Source: CAMPKL01 sp963817465 (lineage in GTDB: Bacteria; Acidobacteriota; Terriglobia; Bryobacterales; UBA6623). Taken from it: a stretch of DNA of 64,000 nt. The position numbers and the translations under genes were made by a program. Below the pieces are notes generated by a model, which did not search any database, was not told the DNA's origin, and was given only the letters and a program-made list of their open reading frames with translations. Numbering within the stretch: position 1 is the stretch's first letter; each line of letters starts with the position of its first letter. This document shows positions 53,517-63,314 of the stretch, piece by piece. The stretch is taken from assembly GCA_963817465.1 (NCBI GenBank), contig CAWFOP010000021.1, positions 124,001-188,000 on the forward strand. The letters are read 5' to 3'.

Positions 53517-54411
53517 ATGGTGCAGTCGCAATCGTTCAAGAACGCCGACGCGGCGAGCTATGACGCGGTGGCGGCGGCGTTTGATCGGCTGAGCGAACGC
53601 TATTCGGCGCCATTCGCCGAGCGCCTGATCGAGCTGGCCGACTTGCGTCCGGGCGATCGTGTGCTGGACCTTGGATGCGGCAGCGGCGTTGTCGTGCGCC
53701 GAGCTGCGGCGACGGGCGCGCGCGCGGTCGGCGTCGATTTGTCGGAAGGGATGTTGCGGACGGCCTCCCGCGGGCCGCTCAAAGCCGACTGGGCTCGTAT
53801 GGACGCCGAGGCGCTGGCGTTGCGCGACCGCAGCGTCGATGCGGCCGTATCGCTGTTCGCCTTCTTGCATTTTCCTGCGGCGGCGGCGGCGCTCGCCGAG
53901 TGCCGCCGCACGATGAAGGCGGGAGCGCCGCTGGCGATCGCATTCGGTTCGCCGGCGCCCTGGCCTTGGGAAGCTTTGGGGCGCGCTCCCGGGGCGGTTT
54001 GGGACCGCGTGCAGGAGCGGCGCGGGCTGCTGTTGCGCGCTCCCGCCGCGCTCGAGGCCTTCGTCGAGCGGCGGTTCCCGGCGGCGCAGGCGCAGCAGGC
54101 TCCGGCGGTTGCAAACGCGCAGCAGGGCGCGGCGGCGCGACTGCGGCGCATCGTTGCAGAAGCCGGCTTCGAGAAGATCGAAACGGGCTGGCTGAGGAAG
54201 CGCTTTCGGCTCGACTCGGCGGAAGCGTTTTGGGAGTTGCAGAGCATCTTCTCGAGCGAGGTGCGGAAGCGCTTGGCGGAGCTTTCAGAGGAGCGATATC
54301 GCGGCGCTGCGAAACGAGTTCATCGGCTTCTGCGGCGGGACGCTCGAACGAGGGGGCGCGCTTGCCTACGACGTCGCGGCCGCCTGGATCCGGGCGCGAG
54401 CGCCGGAATGA
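53517..54411 (+). CDS. Class I SAM-dependent methyltransferase (frameshifted near its end)
   Basis: About 297 residues after correction. Motif I 'RVLDLGCGSGVVVRRAAATG' (about 44-63), acidic motif II 'AVGVDLSEGMLRTASRG', post-I 'MDAEALALRDRSVDAAVSLF'. Near 54294 one extra base shifts the frame. Corrected, the end reads 'DIAALRNEFIGFCGGTLERG' and stops at 54409-54411, 57 bp before the radical SAM gene. Resembles UbiE-type small-molecule methyltransferases. Divergent from the GT2 gene (about 107 bp). Confidence 0.82.
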
Positions 54412-54468
54412 TACAAAGCGCCGCCTTTGCGATTGCCGCGCCGACACGCGCATACTGTGGCTTACTGC

Positions 54469-55548
54469 ATGATTCGGTTCACTGAGAGAGTGGCTCGCCA
54501 TGTGCGGCTCACCAAGGACGCCTATCAGAGGCCCCCGAGCCCGCCGTTGCTCGTGCTGTTTGTGAACTCGATCTGCAACATGCAGTGCGAGCACTGCTTC
54601 TACTGGCGCAACCTCAACCGCCGCGACGATCTGACGTTTGAAGAGTTGGAGGCGTTGTCTGTCTCGCTCGGGCGCGTCGAGAATCTCAATTTGTCGGGCG
54701 GCGAGCCGTTCCTGCGGAAGGAAATCGGGGCGATCTGCCGTCAGTTCATTCGCCGGAACGAGACGCGCCAGATCTACGTGCCGACAAACGGGTATTTCAC
54801 TGACCGCACGGTCGCGGCCGTGGAGGATGTGCTTTCCGAACCGACTCTGGCGCTGTTCGCCGTTGAGCTGTCGCTTGACGGAACGGCGGCATTCCACGAC
54901 GAGTTCCGGGTTTCTCGCGGCTCGTTCGAACGTGCGATGAAGACCTATGACGCGTTGGCGGAGATTCAGCGGCGCGATCCGCGGCTGCGCATCCACTCGG
55001 TCTCGACCGCCACGCACGAGAACATCGACGAGATTCGCAAATTGACAAAGTATCTCTTCGAGCGCTGCCCGCGGATGGATCATCACAATCTCGCGATGAT
55101 CCGGGGCGACCGCAAGAACCCGGATCTCGCGGCGCCTTTGCTGGACGATTATCAGAAGCTCTACGCGGAGATTCAGCGGCTCTGGGCTCCTCGTGAGAAG
55201 GCTCGCTTCGGCGCGGTGGTGGAACCTTTGCTGCAGTGGACGAAGGGAGAGACGCTCAGGAAGCGGGAGCAAGTCGCCCCTTGCGTCGCGGGAAAGCTGA
55301 CGGCGGTGGTCTACTCCAACGGCGACGTGAGCGTTTGTGAAATGCACGAGCCTTTGGGGAACTTGCGCGAGCATTCGTTTCCCGAGCTTTGGGCCTCGGA
55401 GGAAGCGGCGGCGAAGCGGCGCTCGATCGCGGAAAAGCAGTGCTGGTGCACGACCGAGGTTTTTCTGTGGCCGAGCATCGTTTTTCAGCCGCCTAGTTTG
55501 CTGCGCGCCGCGGTAGGGCACAAATTGAAGGCGCCGGCGCGCGGGTAA
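54469..55548 (+). CDS. Radical SAM protein
   Basis: A 359-residue radical SAM enzyme with the cluster motif CxxxCxxC in 'NSICNMQCEHCFYWRNLNRR' (Cys about 37, 41, 44), SAM-binding 'NLNLSGGEPFLRKEIGAICR' and a partial SPASM-like C-terminal tail ('CVAGKLTAVVYSNGDVSVCE' and 'SIAEKQCWCTTEVFLW') that may hold an extra Fe-S cluster. Such enzymes modify peptides, sugars or cofactors. Start ATG 54469; TACTGT is ten bases upstream, so the leader is very short. Substrate unknown; it lies between a methyltransferase and an exported phosphatase. Confidence 0.88.
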   Translation: MIRFTERVARHVRLTKDAYQRPPSPPLLVLFVNSICNMQCEHCFYWRNLNRRDDLTFEELEALSVSLGRVENLNLSGGEPFLRKEIGAICRQFIRRNETRQIYVPTNGYFTDRTVAAVEDVLSEPTLALFAVELSLDGTAAFHDEFRVSRGSFERAMKTYDALAEIQRRDPRLRIHSVSTATHENIDEIRKLTKYLFERCPRMDHHNLAMIRGDRKNPDLAAPLLDDYQKLYAEIQRLWAPREKARFGAVVEPLLQWTKGETLRKREQVAPCVAGKLTAVVYSNGDVSVCEMHEPLGNLREHSFPELWASEEAAAKRRSIAEKQCWCTTEVFLWPSIVFQPPSLLRAAVGHKLKAPARG

Positions 55549-55583
55549 GCGTTCTGCGTCGGACGTGCTAATCTGCGTCCGCT

Positions 55584-57180
55584 ATGACCAGCCGCCGCGA
55601 ATTTCTGGCTTCCACTCTGCTCGCATCCGCCTCCGCCGCCTCCGGCCAGTCCGGTGCAGCCCAGTCCGGTGCAGCCGGCTCCTGGCAAGCGGGAGCGGTC
55701 GAGCACTTGATCCCGACGGCGTCGCACAATCGCATTCTGCTCAAGGCTTCGGTCCGGGACGCTCTGTCGAGTCCGCCGCTGCTGCGGGTCGGAAAACAGT
55801 TGGCCGTCGGTCGGCGCACTGATACGGCGGGCCGCTTTTGGAGCTTTGACGCCAAGGGCCTGGCAGCCGGCGAGCCGCAGCGGCTCGAGCTGATGGACGC
55901 GCGGCATAACGCGCTGTGCGATCCCTGGACCGTGAAGACCTTCCCGGCGCCGGGCGCCGAGCCGCAGAAGTTTCGGCTGCTGGCCTACACATGCGCCGGA
56001 GGCGACGAGCGCCTGATCGCCGGAAACGGGCAGCACACTTTTCTCTCGATCGCGCTGCGACGGCGGTTCTTCGAGCGAGCGCTCTCGTTCAAGCCCGACG
56101 CGATGATCGCCAACGGCGATCACACCTACTGGGATCTGGACCAAACCGGCGCGCCGCCGCCCTACACCGAAGACGTCGTGCGCGCGGTCGGCACGTTCGA
56201 CCGCACATTGCCCGTGCTGGGAACGGCGAACGAGCTGGTGCACCAACGCGTTTGCGAGGCGCAAATCCGGAGCCTCTACGGCAACTTGTTTCGCGAGACG
56301 CCGTCGTTCTTCATTCAAGACGACCACGATTATTTCGAGAACGACGACGCGACCGAAGAGATGGTCACGTTCCCGCCCGACTATTTCATGCTGCAACTGG
56401 GTCGCGCTTCCCGGCGGCTGTACTTCCCGGAGTTTCTGCCGGACGCGAATCGCCCGCTGGGCTTGGCGGGGGCGTCGGCGCCCGACACTCCCGACGGCGT
56501 CGGGGAGAGCTACGGAACGATTCGCTTCGGGCGTCTGGCGGAGATCTTGCTTTACGATTGCCGGCGCTACTTGACCTTGGCGGGGCCGAACGCCGTGATC
56601 GTGCCGCGCGAGACGGAAGGCTGGCTGACGTCGCGCTTGGGCGGCTCGCGATGTGCGGCACGTGGTGCAGGTTCCGTCGATGCCGCCGGTGTGGAGCGCG
56701 GGAAAGTGGGGCGATTGGTACCCGGATTTCCTGGACGATCGGGGCGTGCTCGGAGTCAAGAAGCCGAAGCCTTATTGGCAGACCGGCTGGCTGGCGCAGC
56801 ACGATCGCTTGATGCAGGCGGCGTCGGCCATGACCGAGCGCACGCCGCTGATCGTCAGCGGCGACATGCATGCGGTGGCGGAGGCCGCCGTCGAGCGCAC
56901 GGGGAAGATCGATCTGTCGGCGAACCCTGTCCACGTCGCTCTGGCGGGGCCGATATCGACGCTCAACGGTTGGCCTTCGAAGGGCAGGCGCACGCCTCCC
57001 CTGCCGGCCAAACACGTTGAAGTCGATCAGGCGATCCCGGCGCTCGAGGAGAACGGCTTCTTGATCGCCGATTTCACGCCCGATGCGATCCGCATGAGCT
57101 TCTTCCGCTGGAGTCCGGCGCTGCCGGAAACCGCCGTGGACAACTTGATGCCATTCAAGGAAATCGAGCTCAAGCGCTGA
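55584..57180 (+). CDS. PhoD-like metallophosphatase, Tat-exported (frameshifted)
   Basis: About 531 residues after correction. A twin-arginine signal (TSRREFLASTLLASASAAS) begins it. Metallophosphatase motifs: 'AYTCAGGDE', 'DAMIANGDHTYWDLD', 'FIQDDHDYFENDDATEEM', and in the second frame 'TPLIVSGDMHAVAEAAVERT'. Near 56639-56641 an extra G breaks the frame; the correct end continues from 'VRHVVQVPSMPPVWSAGKWG' to 'FKEIELKR' and stops at 57180. Likely a periplasmic alkaline phosphatase/phosphodiesterase. TAATCT sits nine bases before the ATG (short-leader start). Confidence 0.83.
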
Positions 57181-57230
57181 GAAGATCATCGTAGGGCGCG
57201 ACGGCGCGAGGGGTTATCGCGGGTCCGAGA

Positions 57231-60128
57231 TTAATTTCGTTCGGGAGTTGAGTTTCTCAAATCCGATTTATGAAGCACTTGTCGAAGGTCTTCGGTCGTC
57301 GCAGGTTTGACTAAGTGATGGTCGAAGCCACACTCCTTCGTGCGCTTCTTATCCTCCTCTTGTCCCCACCCAGTCAAAGCCACAACCGTCATAGCTTGCC
57401 CCCAAGGCTGCTGCCGTATCTGCCGCGCCGCGTCGAAGCCATTCATCTCGGGCATGCCCAAATCCATGAAGATTATTTCCGGCTGGAACTCTTTGGCGGC
57501 CTGGATTCCCTCAAGGCCGCTGTAGGCCGTGCGAACTTCATGACCGAGCAGCTCGACGACAACGCCGAGCATTCCCGCTGCCGCCTGATTGTCGTCCACG
57601 ACCAGCACACGGCGTTTTCGCCCTGCCGCAGGGGCCGGCTCGAGCTCCACACGCGGGTCCTTAGCCGGCTCCTCTACTCGAATAGGAAGACGCACTCGAA
57701 ACTCGCTTCCTTTTCCAGGGCCATCGCTGTGAACCTCGATGCTCCCCTTATGCATCTCGACCAATGACTTAACTAATGCGAGTCCGATGCCGAGCCCTGG
57801 AACTCCTCGATCCAGGGGATGTTTCGAGTGCGTGAACATCTCGAAAATCGACTTTTGCATCTCGGTCGGAATGCCAATACCCGTATCCTTAACCGAGATG
57901 ACGACATTGCCCCCTTGCTTTTCTGCCGCCAACTGTATACGCCCCCGCTCGGGAGTGTACTTGGCTGCATTGTTCAAGATGTTTGATACGACCTGGGCCA
58001 GTCGGTTCGGATCGCCATCCAGTTCAATTGGGTCAGGAGGGATTGCACATTCGAACTCGTGCTTCGCTTCGTTGATGAGCGGCTGAGACGCTTCCAGGGC
58101 GCTCTGGACGATGTCAATCAATTTCACTCTGCGTTCTCGCAACTCGATCTTGCCCAACGTAATGCGAGAGATATCTAGCAGATCATTTACCAGTGCAATG
58201 AGCTGGCCCACCTGCCGCTCCATCATTTCTCTAATGCTCTCGAATTTCTCAGAGTCGGGTGGCAGCGCCTTCATAATCTCCAAGCCCGCTGTGATGGGCG
58301 CTAGCGGATTTCGCAGCTCGTGCGCCAGAGTCGCTAGAAAGTCGTCCTTTCGACGATCGCTTTCGCGAAGGGCCTGTTCAGCCAGCTTCTGCTCATGTAC
58401 GTCGGTACATGCGCATACCCAACTGTGCTCGCAGCCATCTTTGTTTAGAACAGGAATACCCCGGGCCACGTAATAGTGGTACGAATTAGAAGCTGCGTGC
58501 CAGAGACGCCCATCAGATTCATAAAGAGTCTTCTCGGCAACGGCTTTGAGCCAGATAGCGTTGACTCGTTCGCGGTCCTCGGGATGCAGCGCATTAACCC
58601 ACCCGAACCCCGTGTACTTATCCAATTTCTGGCCCGTGAATCGCTCCCAAGCCGGCTGAGGCGCCACGAAGGCACCTTGAGCATCGGTAACCCAAGAAAC
58701 ATCGGCAATAATACTCGCGAGGCTTCGGTAGAGTTCTTCGCTGTGGCGAAGGGCCGCGGCAGCTTCGTTTCGGGCGATGATTATCGCTGCGGCTTGGGTA
58801 ATCACGCTCGCTAGCGCTTGGTCGCGCGAGGTCGGATCTCGCGGCTGCCGTAGATAGAGCGTGAATGTCCCGACGACCTTACCAGCTGAGGTTTGGACTG
58901 GAAAACTCCAACAGCCGCGGAATGCGTGTTTCTCGGCTAGCCAGAGCCATGGCTTCCAGAGCGGATCCGTGTTCGCATCGCGAGTGATAACTGGCCTGCC
59001 CGTGTGCGCCGCCAGGCCACATGCCAGCGAGTCCGGGCCTATTCTGAAGCCCTTCACAAACTCGGGATAGATCTCGGACAGGCCGGCAACATGGTGCAGA
59101 TTCTCCCCATCCGGTTTGACAAGGTAAAAGGCGGCCCTTGTATCGTGGCCAAGGTGCTCGATGGCGGTGTCAACCAACACGCCAAGGGAGACATCAAGCG
59201 CTTCGCCGTTCACCGCCGCTTGCAGAGCTTCTTTTTGTCCAGCTAGCCATGTTTCACTTTCGCGCTCGATTTGCTCACGACGTCTTAGGGCGAGAAGGGC
59301 CCGCCACAGCAGTGCTGTGGTGCCGAACATCAGCGCAATCGCACCGAGCGCCCGGCTGGTACCTTCGTCGTAAAAGCCGAGTTCGTGCCCCGTGATGCGA
59401 AGCCAGATGACCGAAGGAATCATGACCACGAGTATCGGGAGCACGGTGCGAGCCATCAAGCCGGCCGTAGAACGCTCGCGCAGCAAAAGCATCGGCTGGC
59501 TTTCCGGAACGCTGACGATCAGGCCGATGGCCAGAGCGAGCAGCATGGTTGCAGCTTGGAGCGCGATAGCCGAAAGCCATGGAATAGCGTAGAAGTCGCG
59601 AGCGCCGAACAGATAGCCGATGAGCGAGAACATCATGAACACGCATACAACGACGCCCATTATCGGAACGATACGCCGCGCCGCCCTGATCCCAGGCGCA
59701 CTCAGTACAACGAGAGCTGCGCCGATGAGAAGAAATGAGGTGGAGGCTGGCGGTCCGACGCGACCCGGAGTCAACGTCGTGCCCTGCCCCCAGGTGCGCC
59801 CGAAGAGGAGTTGGTGGTTGAAACCGAAGTCCGCGCCAACGATGTACTGGAGCAGGGTGAGGCCGCCGAAAAGCACCACCACGCCACCGAGCATCAGGGT
59901 GAACCGCCGGCTGGATCGCTGCCGCAACAGACCAGCTCCCGCGAGCGCGATGAGAACGGCGGCATTGGGCTGGATCGAAACGTTCGTGTTGAGCCAGTCC
60001 GTCAATCGCGGGACGTCGAGCGCCCACCCCGTGAAGGAGACCGCCCCGCCAACTAGGGCATAGAATCCCAGCCCCGCAGACAGCAGCCGCAGCCAACGGG
60101 GATTCTGAGATAGGGCATCCGGCGGCAT
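57231..60128 (-). CDS. Hybrid sensor histidine kinase/response regulator
   Basis: 965 residues. Order: N-terminal membrane part with about eight helices (1-270), GAF domain (about 300-450, 'DTAIEHLGHDTRAAFYLVKP'), PAS domain (about 465-590), HisKA with phospho-His in 'LATLAHELRNPLAPITAGLE' (about 600), HATPase ('NILNNAAKYTPERGRIQL', 'VKDTGIGIP', 'PGLGIGLALVKSLVEMHKGS') and a C-terminal receiver ('RVLVVDDNQAAAGMLGVVVE', phospho-Asp in 'IIFMDLGMPEMNGFDA', 'LVKPATTEDL'). Signal unknown. No output regulator or partner gene is next to it. Start ATG 60128. Confidence 0.92.
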   Translation of the reverse strand: MPPDALSQNPRWLRLLSAGLGFYALVGGAVSFTGWALDVPRLTDWLNTNVSIQPNAAVLIALAGAGLLRQRSSRRFTLMLGGVVVLFGGLTLLQYIVGADFGFNHQLLFGRTWGQGTTLTPGRVGPPASTSFLLIGAALVVLSAPGIRAARRIVPIMGVVVCVFMMFSLIGYLFGARDFYAIPWLSAIALQAATMLLALAIGLIVSVPESQPMLLLRERSTAGLMARTVLPILVVMIPSVIWLRITGHELGFYDEGTSRALGAIALMFGTTALLWRALLALRRREQIERESETWLAGQKEALQAAVNGEALDVSLGVLVDTAIEHLGHDTRAAFYLVKPDGENLHHVAGLSEIYPEFVKGFRIGPDSLACGLAAHTGRPVITRDANTDPLWKPWLWLAEKHAFRGCWSFPVQTSAGKVVGTFTLYLRQPRDPTSRDQALASVITQAAAIIIARNEAAAALRHSEELYRSLASIIADVSWVTDAQGAFVAPQPAWERFTGQKLDKYTGFGWVNALHPEDRERVNAIWLKAVAEKTLYESDGRLWHAASNSYHYYVARGIPVLNKDGCEHSWVCACTDVHEQKLAEQALRESDRRKDDFLATLAHELRNPLAPITAGLEIMKALPPDSEKFESIREMMERQVGQLIALVNDLLDISRITLGKIELRERRVKLIDIVQSALEASQPLINEAKHEFECAIPPDPIELDGDPNRLAQVVSNILNNAAKYTPERGRIQLAAEKQGGNVVISVKDTGIGIPTEMQKSIFEMFTHSKHPLDRGVPGLGIGLALVKSLVEMHKGSIEVHSDGPGKGSEFRVRLPIRVEEPAKDPRVELEPAPAAGRKRRVLVVDDNQAAAGMLGVVVELLGHEVRTAYSGLEGIQAAKEFQPEIIFMDLGMPEMNGFDAARQIRQQPWGQAMTVVALTGWGQEEDKKRTKECGFDHHLVKPATTEDLRQVLHKSDLRNSTPERN

Positions 60129-60281
60129 GCTGTTACGGTGCGCAGTTTACCATCCGGTAGTGTTCGGCAGATCGCGGTCTCCTCTTAGCGCGAGCGGTTC
60201 TTCCGCTTGGGAAAGCCGGGCGGATGCTGACGGACGGGGTCGATGCGGCCACAGCAGTATTCGAAGTTGGTTGCCGCGAAT

Positions 60282-60389
60282 GGTGACAGATGGGATGAGA
60301 CGGCTGTTTCTCCTTTGCATCTTTTCTGAATGCGCTATGCAGCTTACCGCTGCCCAGGTAGAACCAGCCGTCTCATCCCATCTGTCACC
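60282..60389. repeat. 25-bp perfect inverted repeat with 58-bp spacer (MITE-like or structured RNA)
   Basis: 60282-60306 (starting GGTGACAGATGGGATGAG) is the exact reverse complement of 60365-60389. It lies in a 522-bp region (60129-60650) without a recognisable gene, just before a truncated recombinase. The remainder (60390-60650) contains only short open frames with no family resemblance. Confidence 0.65.
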
Positions 60390-60650
60390 GTTTACCCCAC
60401 AAAGAGAACTCGCAGTTGCTCGCTCAAGAAATCGAAGCTCAGCAAGATCGCCACGGGGGCATTGCCGTGCAAGATCTCGTCCTGGATAGCATTCGACTTG
60501 AGCAGCCCTGTTGGCTGAAGAAGTGCCTCGAACCCGGTCTTCTTCCCTTTCCCGTTGATCTTGGAATTGTCCGCTCCGGCCCGGTCCCGGGGTCGGGGAA
60601 CTCTTCATTGGCAAAGTGTTTCAGCCGGCCGACGTGCTAAAGCGTAGCGC

Positions 60651-60980
60651 ATGGAACAGCTCTACGACCTGCGTGGACAGCGCAAATACCTTGCCGAACA
60701 TCAGCGGAACCGCTTTCTGAAGGCCGCCGGTTCGACAGATACCCCGGTTCGAGCCCTCTGCGAGTTTCTCGCCTTCACCGGCTGTCGAGTGTCGGAAGCT
60801 CTCGCCCTTAGTCCGGAAAGAGCCGATCCTGCGGCGGGTTTCTTGGTCTTCGAGCCGCTCAAGAAGCGTCGCCGAGGCGTCTTCCGCGCCGTCCCGGTCC
60901 CGGCCAGGCTGCTAGAAACGCTCGCCCACGTAGGGAGAGCGCTGACCGGGGCTGACAGAGCGGGCGCGGTGGTCCCATGA
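60651..60980 (+). pseudogene. Truncated tyrosine recombinase/integrase
   Basis: 109 residues. 'RNRFLKAAGSTDTPVRALCE' followed by 'FLAFTGCRVSEALALSPERA' is the start of a tyrosine-recombinase catalytic domain with the first active-site Arg (in GCRVSE). The C-terminal half with the His-x-x-Arg box and the catalytic Tyr is missing, as is the N-terminal SAM-like arm-binding part. It is a remnant of a mobile element that probably includes the inverted repeat upstream. Confidence 0.7.
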
Positions 60981-61138
60981 CAAGGGCTCGATATTCTCAT
61001 GCATTCCCAAGCCCATTTCGGCGGCTAGGGCGCGATGGCGCGCCTGGGCACGGCATGCTGTGCCCTTACGGGGTGAGGGGCTTCTCATTTCGGTTTCTTG
61101 GATCTCAGGAGAGAGGGCTATAATCGCGCGAACGGCTC
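60981..61138. other. Intergenic, promoter of aldo/keto reductase
   Basis: No gene seen. TATAAT (about 61119-61124) lies 14 bases before the ATG at 61139. Confidence 0.4.
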
Positions 61139-62077
61139 ATGTTGGACGGCTTTGGACCATTGGCTCTGGGTTGCTGGGGGTTTGGCGGCGACATGGGGGC
61201 GCAGGACGACAGCGACTCGTTGGCTGCGATGGAGGCGGCGCTCGAGCGGGGCGTGCGGCATTTCGATACGGCGCAGGTGTATGGCGGCGGCCGGTCGGAG
61301 AGGGTTTGTGGGCAGTTCGTCCAAGGGAAGCGCGACAAAGTCTATCTCGCTTCGAAGGGGTTTCCCGGCGGGCATCCGGGCTCGATCGTCGAGGCGTTGC
61401 ATGGGAGCTTGCGCAATTTGGGCGTGGACCATGTGGACTTGTATTACCTGCACTGGCCGCTCAAGGGCGTGGACATGCGGCCGTACATGGAGCTGCTCGA
61501 GAAGGAGCGGGCGGCCGGCGCGATCGGCGCGATCGGCGTGAGCAACTTTTCGGTGGAGCAGATGGAGGCCGTGCGCGAGGCGGGGGTGATCGATGCGCAC
61601 CAGCTTTGCTACAGCGCGCTGTGGCGCGCCGCCGAGGACGATGTGTTGCCCTACTGCGCGCGCAACGGGATTGCGGCGGTGGCCTACAGTCCGCTGGCGC
61701 AGGGAATTCTGACGGGGAAGTTCGGGCGCGATCCGCAGCTTGCGGCCGACGACGTGCGGCGCGGGTCGTTGTTCTTTCGCCCGGACCTTTGGCCGGCGGT
61801 GCATCTGACGGTGGAGTTGTTGCAGCAGGCCGCCGCTGAAGCGGGGCGGCCGCCGGCGCACCTGGCGTTGCAGTGGATTCGGCGTCAGGGGCTTGGACGT
61901 GAAGGGGGAATTGCGTCGATGGTGGTGGGCGCGCGCAATGGCCGGCAGGCGCGGGAGATGGCGGCGGCGCTCGATACCCCGGCGCCGGGGGCGGCGCTCG
62001 ACAGGGTGCAGGAGCTCAGCGACAGCGTGCGCGGTTGGATGCCGAAAGAGCCGAACATCTTCGGCTTCCAGCCATGA
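61139..62077 (+). CDS. Aldo/keto reductase
   Basis: A 312-residue (beta/alpha)8 NADPH-dependent aldo/keto reductase. Catalytic tetrad: Asp and Tyr in 'HFDTAQVYGGGRSERVCGQF' (about 41-60), Lys in 'DKVYLASKGFPG', His in 'DLYYLHWPLKG'. Further family marks: 'AIGAIGVSNFSVEQMEAVRE' and 'GIAAVAYSPLAQGILTGKFG'. Substrate unknown. Its stop overlaps the start of the UbiA-family gene (ATGA), so both are one operon and may act in one pathway, for example on a polyprenyl or quinone compound (inference). Confidence 0.92.
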   Translation: MLDGFGPLALGCWGFGGDMGAQDDSDSLAAMEAALERGVRHFDTAQVYGGGRSERVCGQFVQGKRDKVYLASKGFPGGHPGSIVEALHGSLRNLGVDHVDLYYLHWPLKGVDMRPYMELLEKERAAGAIGAIGVSNFSVEQMEAVREAGVIDAHQLCYSALWRAAEDDVLPYCARNGIAAVAYSPLAQGILTGKFGRDPQLAADDVRRGSLFFRPDLWPAVHLTVELLQQAAAEAGRPPAHLALQWIRRQGLGREGGIASMVVGARNGRQAREMAAALDTPAPGAALDRVQELSDSVRGWMPKEPNIFGFQP

Positions 62078-63159
62078 GCGGCGCCGCGCCGATGGAGGCG
62101 GGGGCGCGACGCGCGCGCCTGTTCGAGCATCTGTTCCACCGGCTGCGGCTGAGCGAGCCGTGGCGTTTCAAGGCGCCGTTCCTGATCAGCATTCCCTACT
62201 TCCTTTTGTTCACCGGGGGCGCGCCGTTCGCACAGAGCGTGACCGCGATCGTGTGTGCGCTGCTGACGATCTGGGGGATTGCGGGGTTGGGGTACCTGAG
62301 CAACGATATGTTCGACCGGGAGGCGGACCGCGAGGCGGGCCGGCGCAACGGGGCGGCGGAGTTGTCGCCAGGGCGGCTGGCGCTGACGTTCGCGTTGCTG
62401 CTGGCGGCGGGGCTGGGGCCTTGGGTGTTGTATTTTCCGGTGGATGCCGTGTCGGCGAGTTTGCTGGCGGCGGAGGCGGCGCTGTTGCTGGCGTACTCGG
62501 CGCCGCCGGTGCGGTTGAAGGACAAGGGGTGGATGGGCGCGGCGGCGGACGCGCTCTATGCGCACGTGACGCCGGCGCTGCTGGCGGCCTACACCTTCCA
62601 TGCGCTGACCGGGCGCGTGTATGGCGACTTCGGGGCGTTTGCCGCGGCGCTCGCCGGATGGCAGTTCTTCCAAGGGCTGCGCAACATCTTGACGCACCAG
62701 CTTTCCGACGCCGACAACGACCGCGCGAGCGGCAGCGCGACGTTCGTGACGCGGCATGGCGAGCGGGCGACCGATCGTTGGCTCGAGACGGCCGTGGTTC
62801 CGCTCGAGTTGTTGGGGTTCGCCCTGTTCACGGCGACGGCGGCGAGGTCGATGCCGATCCTGGCGGCCGGTTGGCCGTTGTACGCGGTGGTGACGGCGGG
62901 GATCTTCCGGTTCAACTACAAGCAGCCGTTGCGGGGTCCGCTGACCGATCGCCTGGACCGCTTCTTGAACGAGTACTATTTGCGCTGGATGCCTTTGGTC
63001 GTGCTGGCGGGCATGTGTTGGCGCGACGGCCGCATGGGTTGGCTGTTGGCGTTGCATTTGGCGCTGTTTCGCAACGGACTGACGCCGTGGCTCGAGCGGG
63101 CGTGGGAGGGGCTGGCGTGGGGGCGCGGGAGGGGGAGCTGGGCGGCGCCTAAGGGTTGA
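62074..63159 (+). CDS. UbiA-family prenyltransferase
   Basis: A 361-residue intramembrane prenyltransferase with about eight helices. First Asp-rich motif in 'GYLSNDMFDREADREAGRRN' (NDxxDxxxD), second in 'NILTHQLSDADNDRASGSAT' (DxxxD), both Mg2+-diphosphate sites, and 'LAYSAPPVRLKDKGWMG' as in UbiA/chlorophyll-synthase-type members. Transfers a prenyl chain to an aromatic, quinone or sugar acceptor. Start ATG 62074 overlaps the aldo/keto reductase stop. Confidence 0.9.
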   Translation: MSGAAPMEAGARRARLFEHLFHRLRLSEPWRFKAPFLISIPYFLLFTGGAPFAQSVTAIVCALLTIWGIAGLGYLSNDMFDREADREAGRRNGAAELSPGRLALTFALLLAAGLGPWVLYFPVDAVSASLLAAEAALLLAYSAPPVRLKDKGWMGAAADALYAHVTPALLAAYTFHALTGRVYGDFGAFAAALAGWQFFQGLRNILTHQLSDADNDRASGSATFVTRHGERATDRWLETAVVPLELLGFALFTATAARSMPILAAGWPLYAVVTAGIFRFNYKQPLRGPLTDRLDRFLNEYYLRWMPLVVLAGMCWRDGRMGWLLALHLALFRNGLTPWLERAWEGLAWGRGRGSWAAPKG

Positions 63160-63314
63160 GGGGTGCGGGGGAAAGGGGCGGGTGCGAGTGCTATGATTTT
63201 TGAGTCGCGGCGGGCGAGGGACAGTGTAGCTGGGATAGCGTCGCTGGCCGAGACGAGCGTGTCGCGGGATGGTTCCCGCATACGGTTTCCCGCTTGGCGC
63301 GGCTGTTGTCGATC

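Noticed and set aside
53779..55521. 580-residue minus-strand open frame
   Set aside because: Antisense of the methyltransferase and radical SAM genes, whose motifs are clear.
60416..60640. 74-residue open frame before the recombinase stub
   Set aside because: No recognisable family, no start signal; probably debris of the mobile element.
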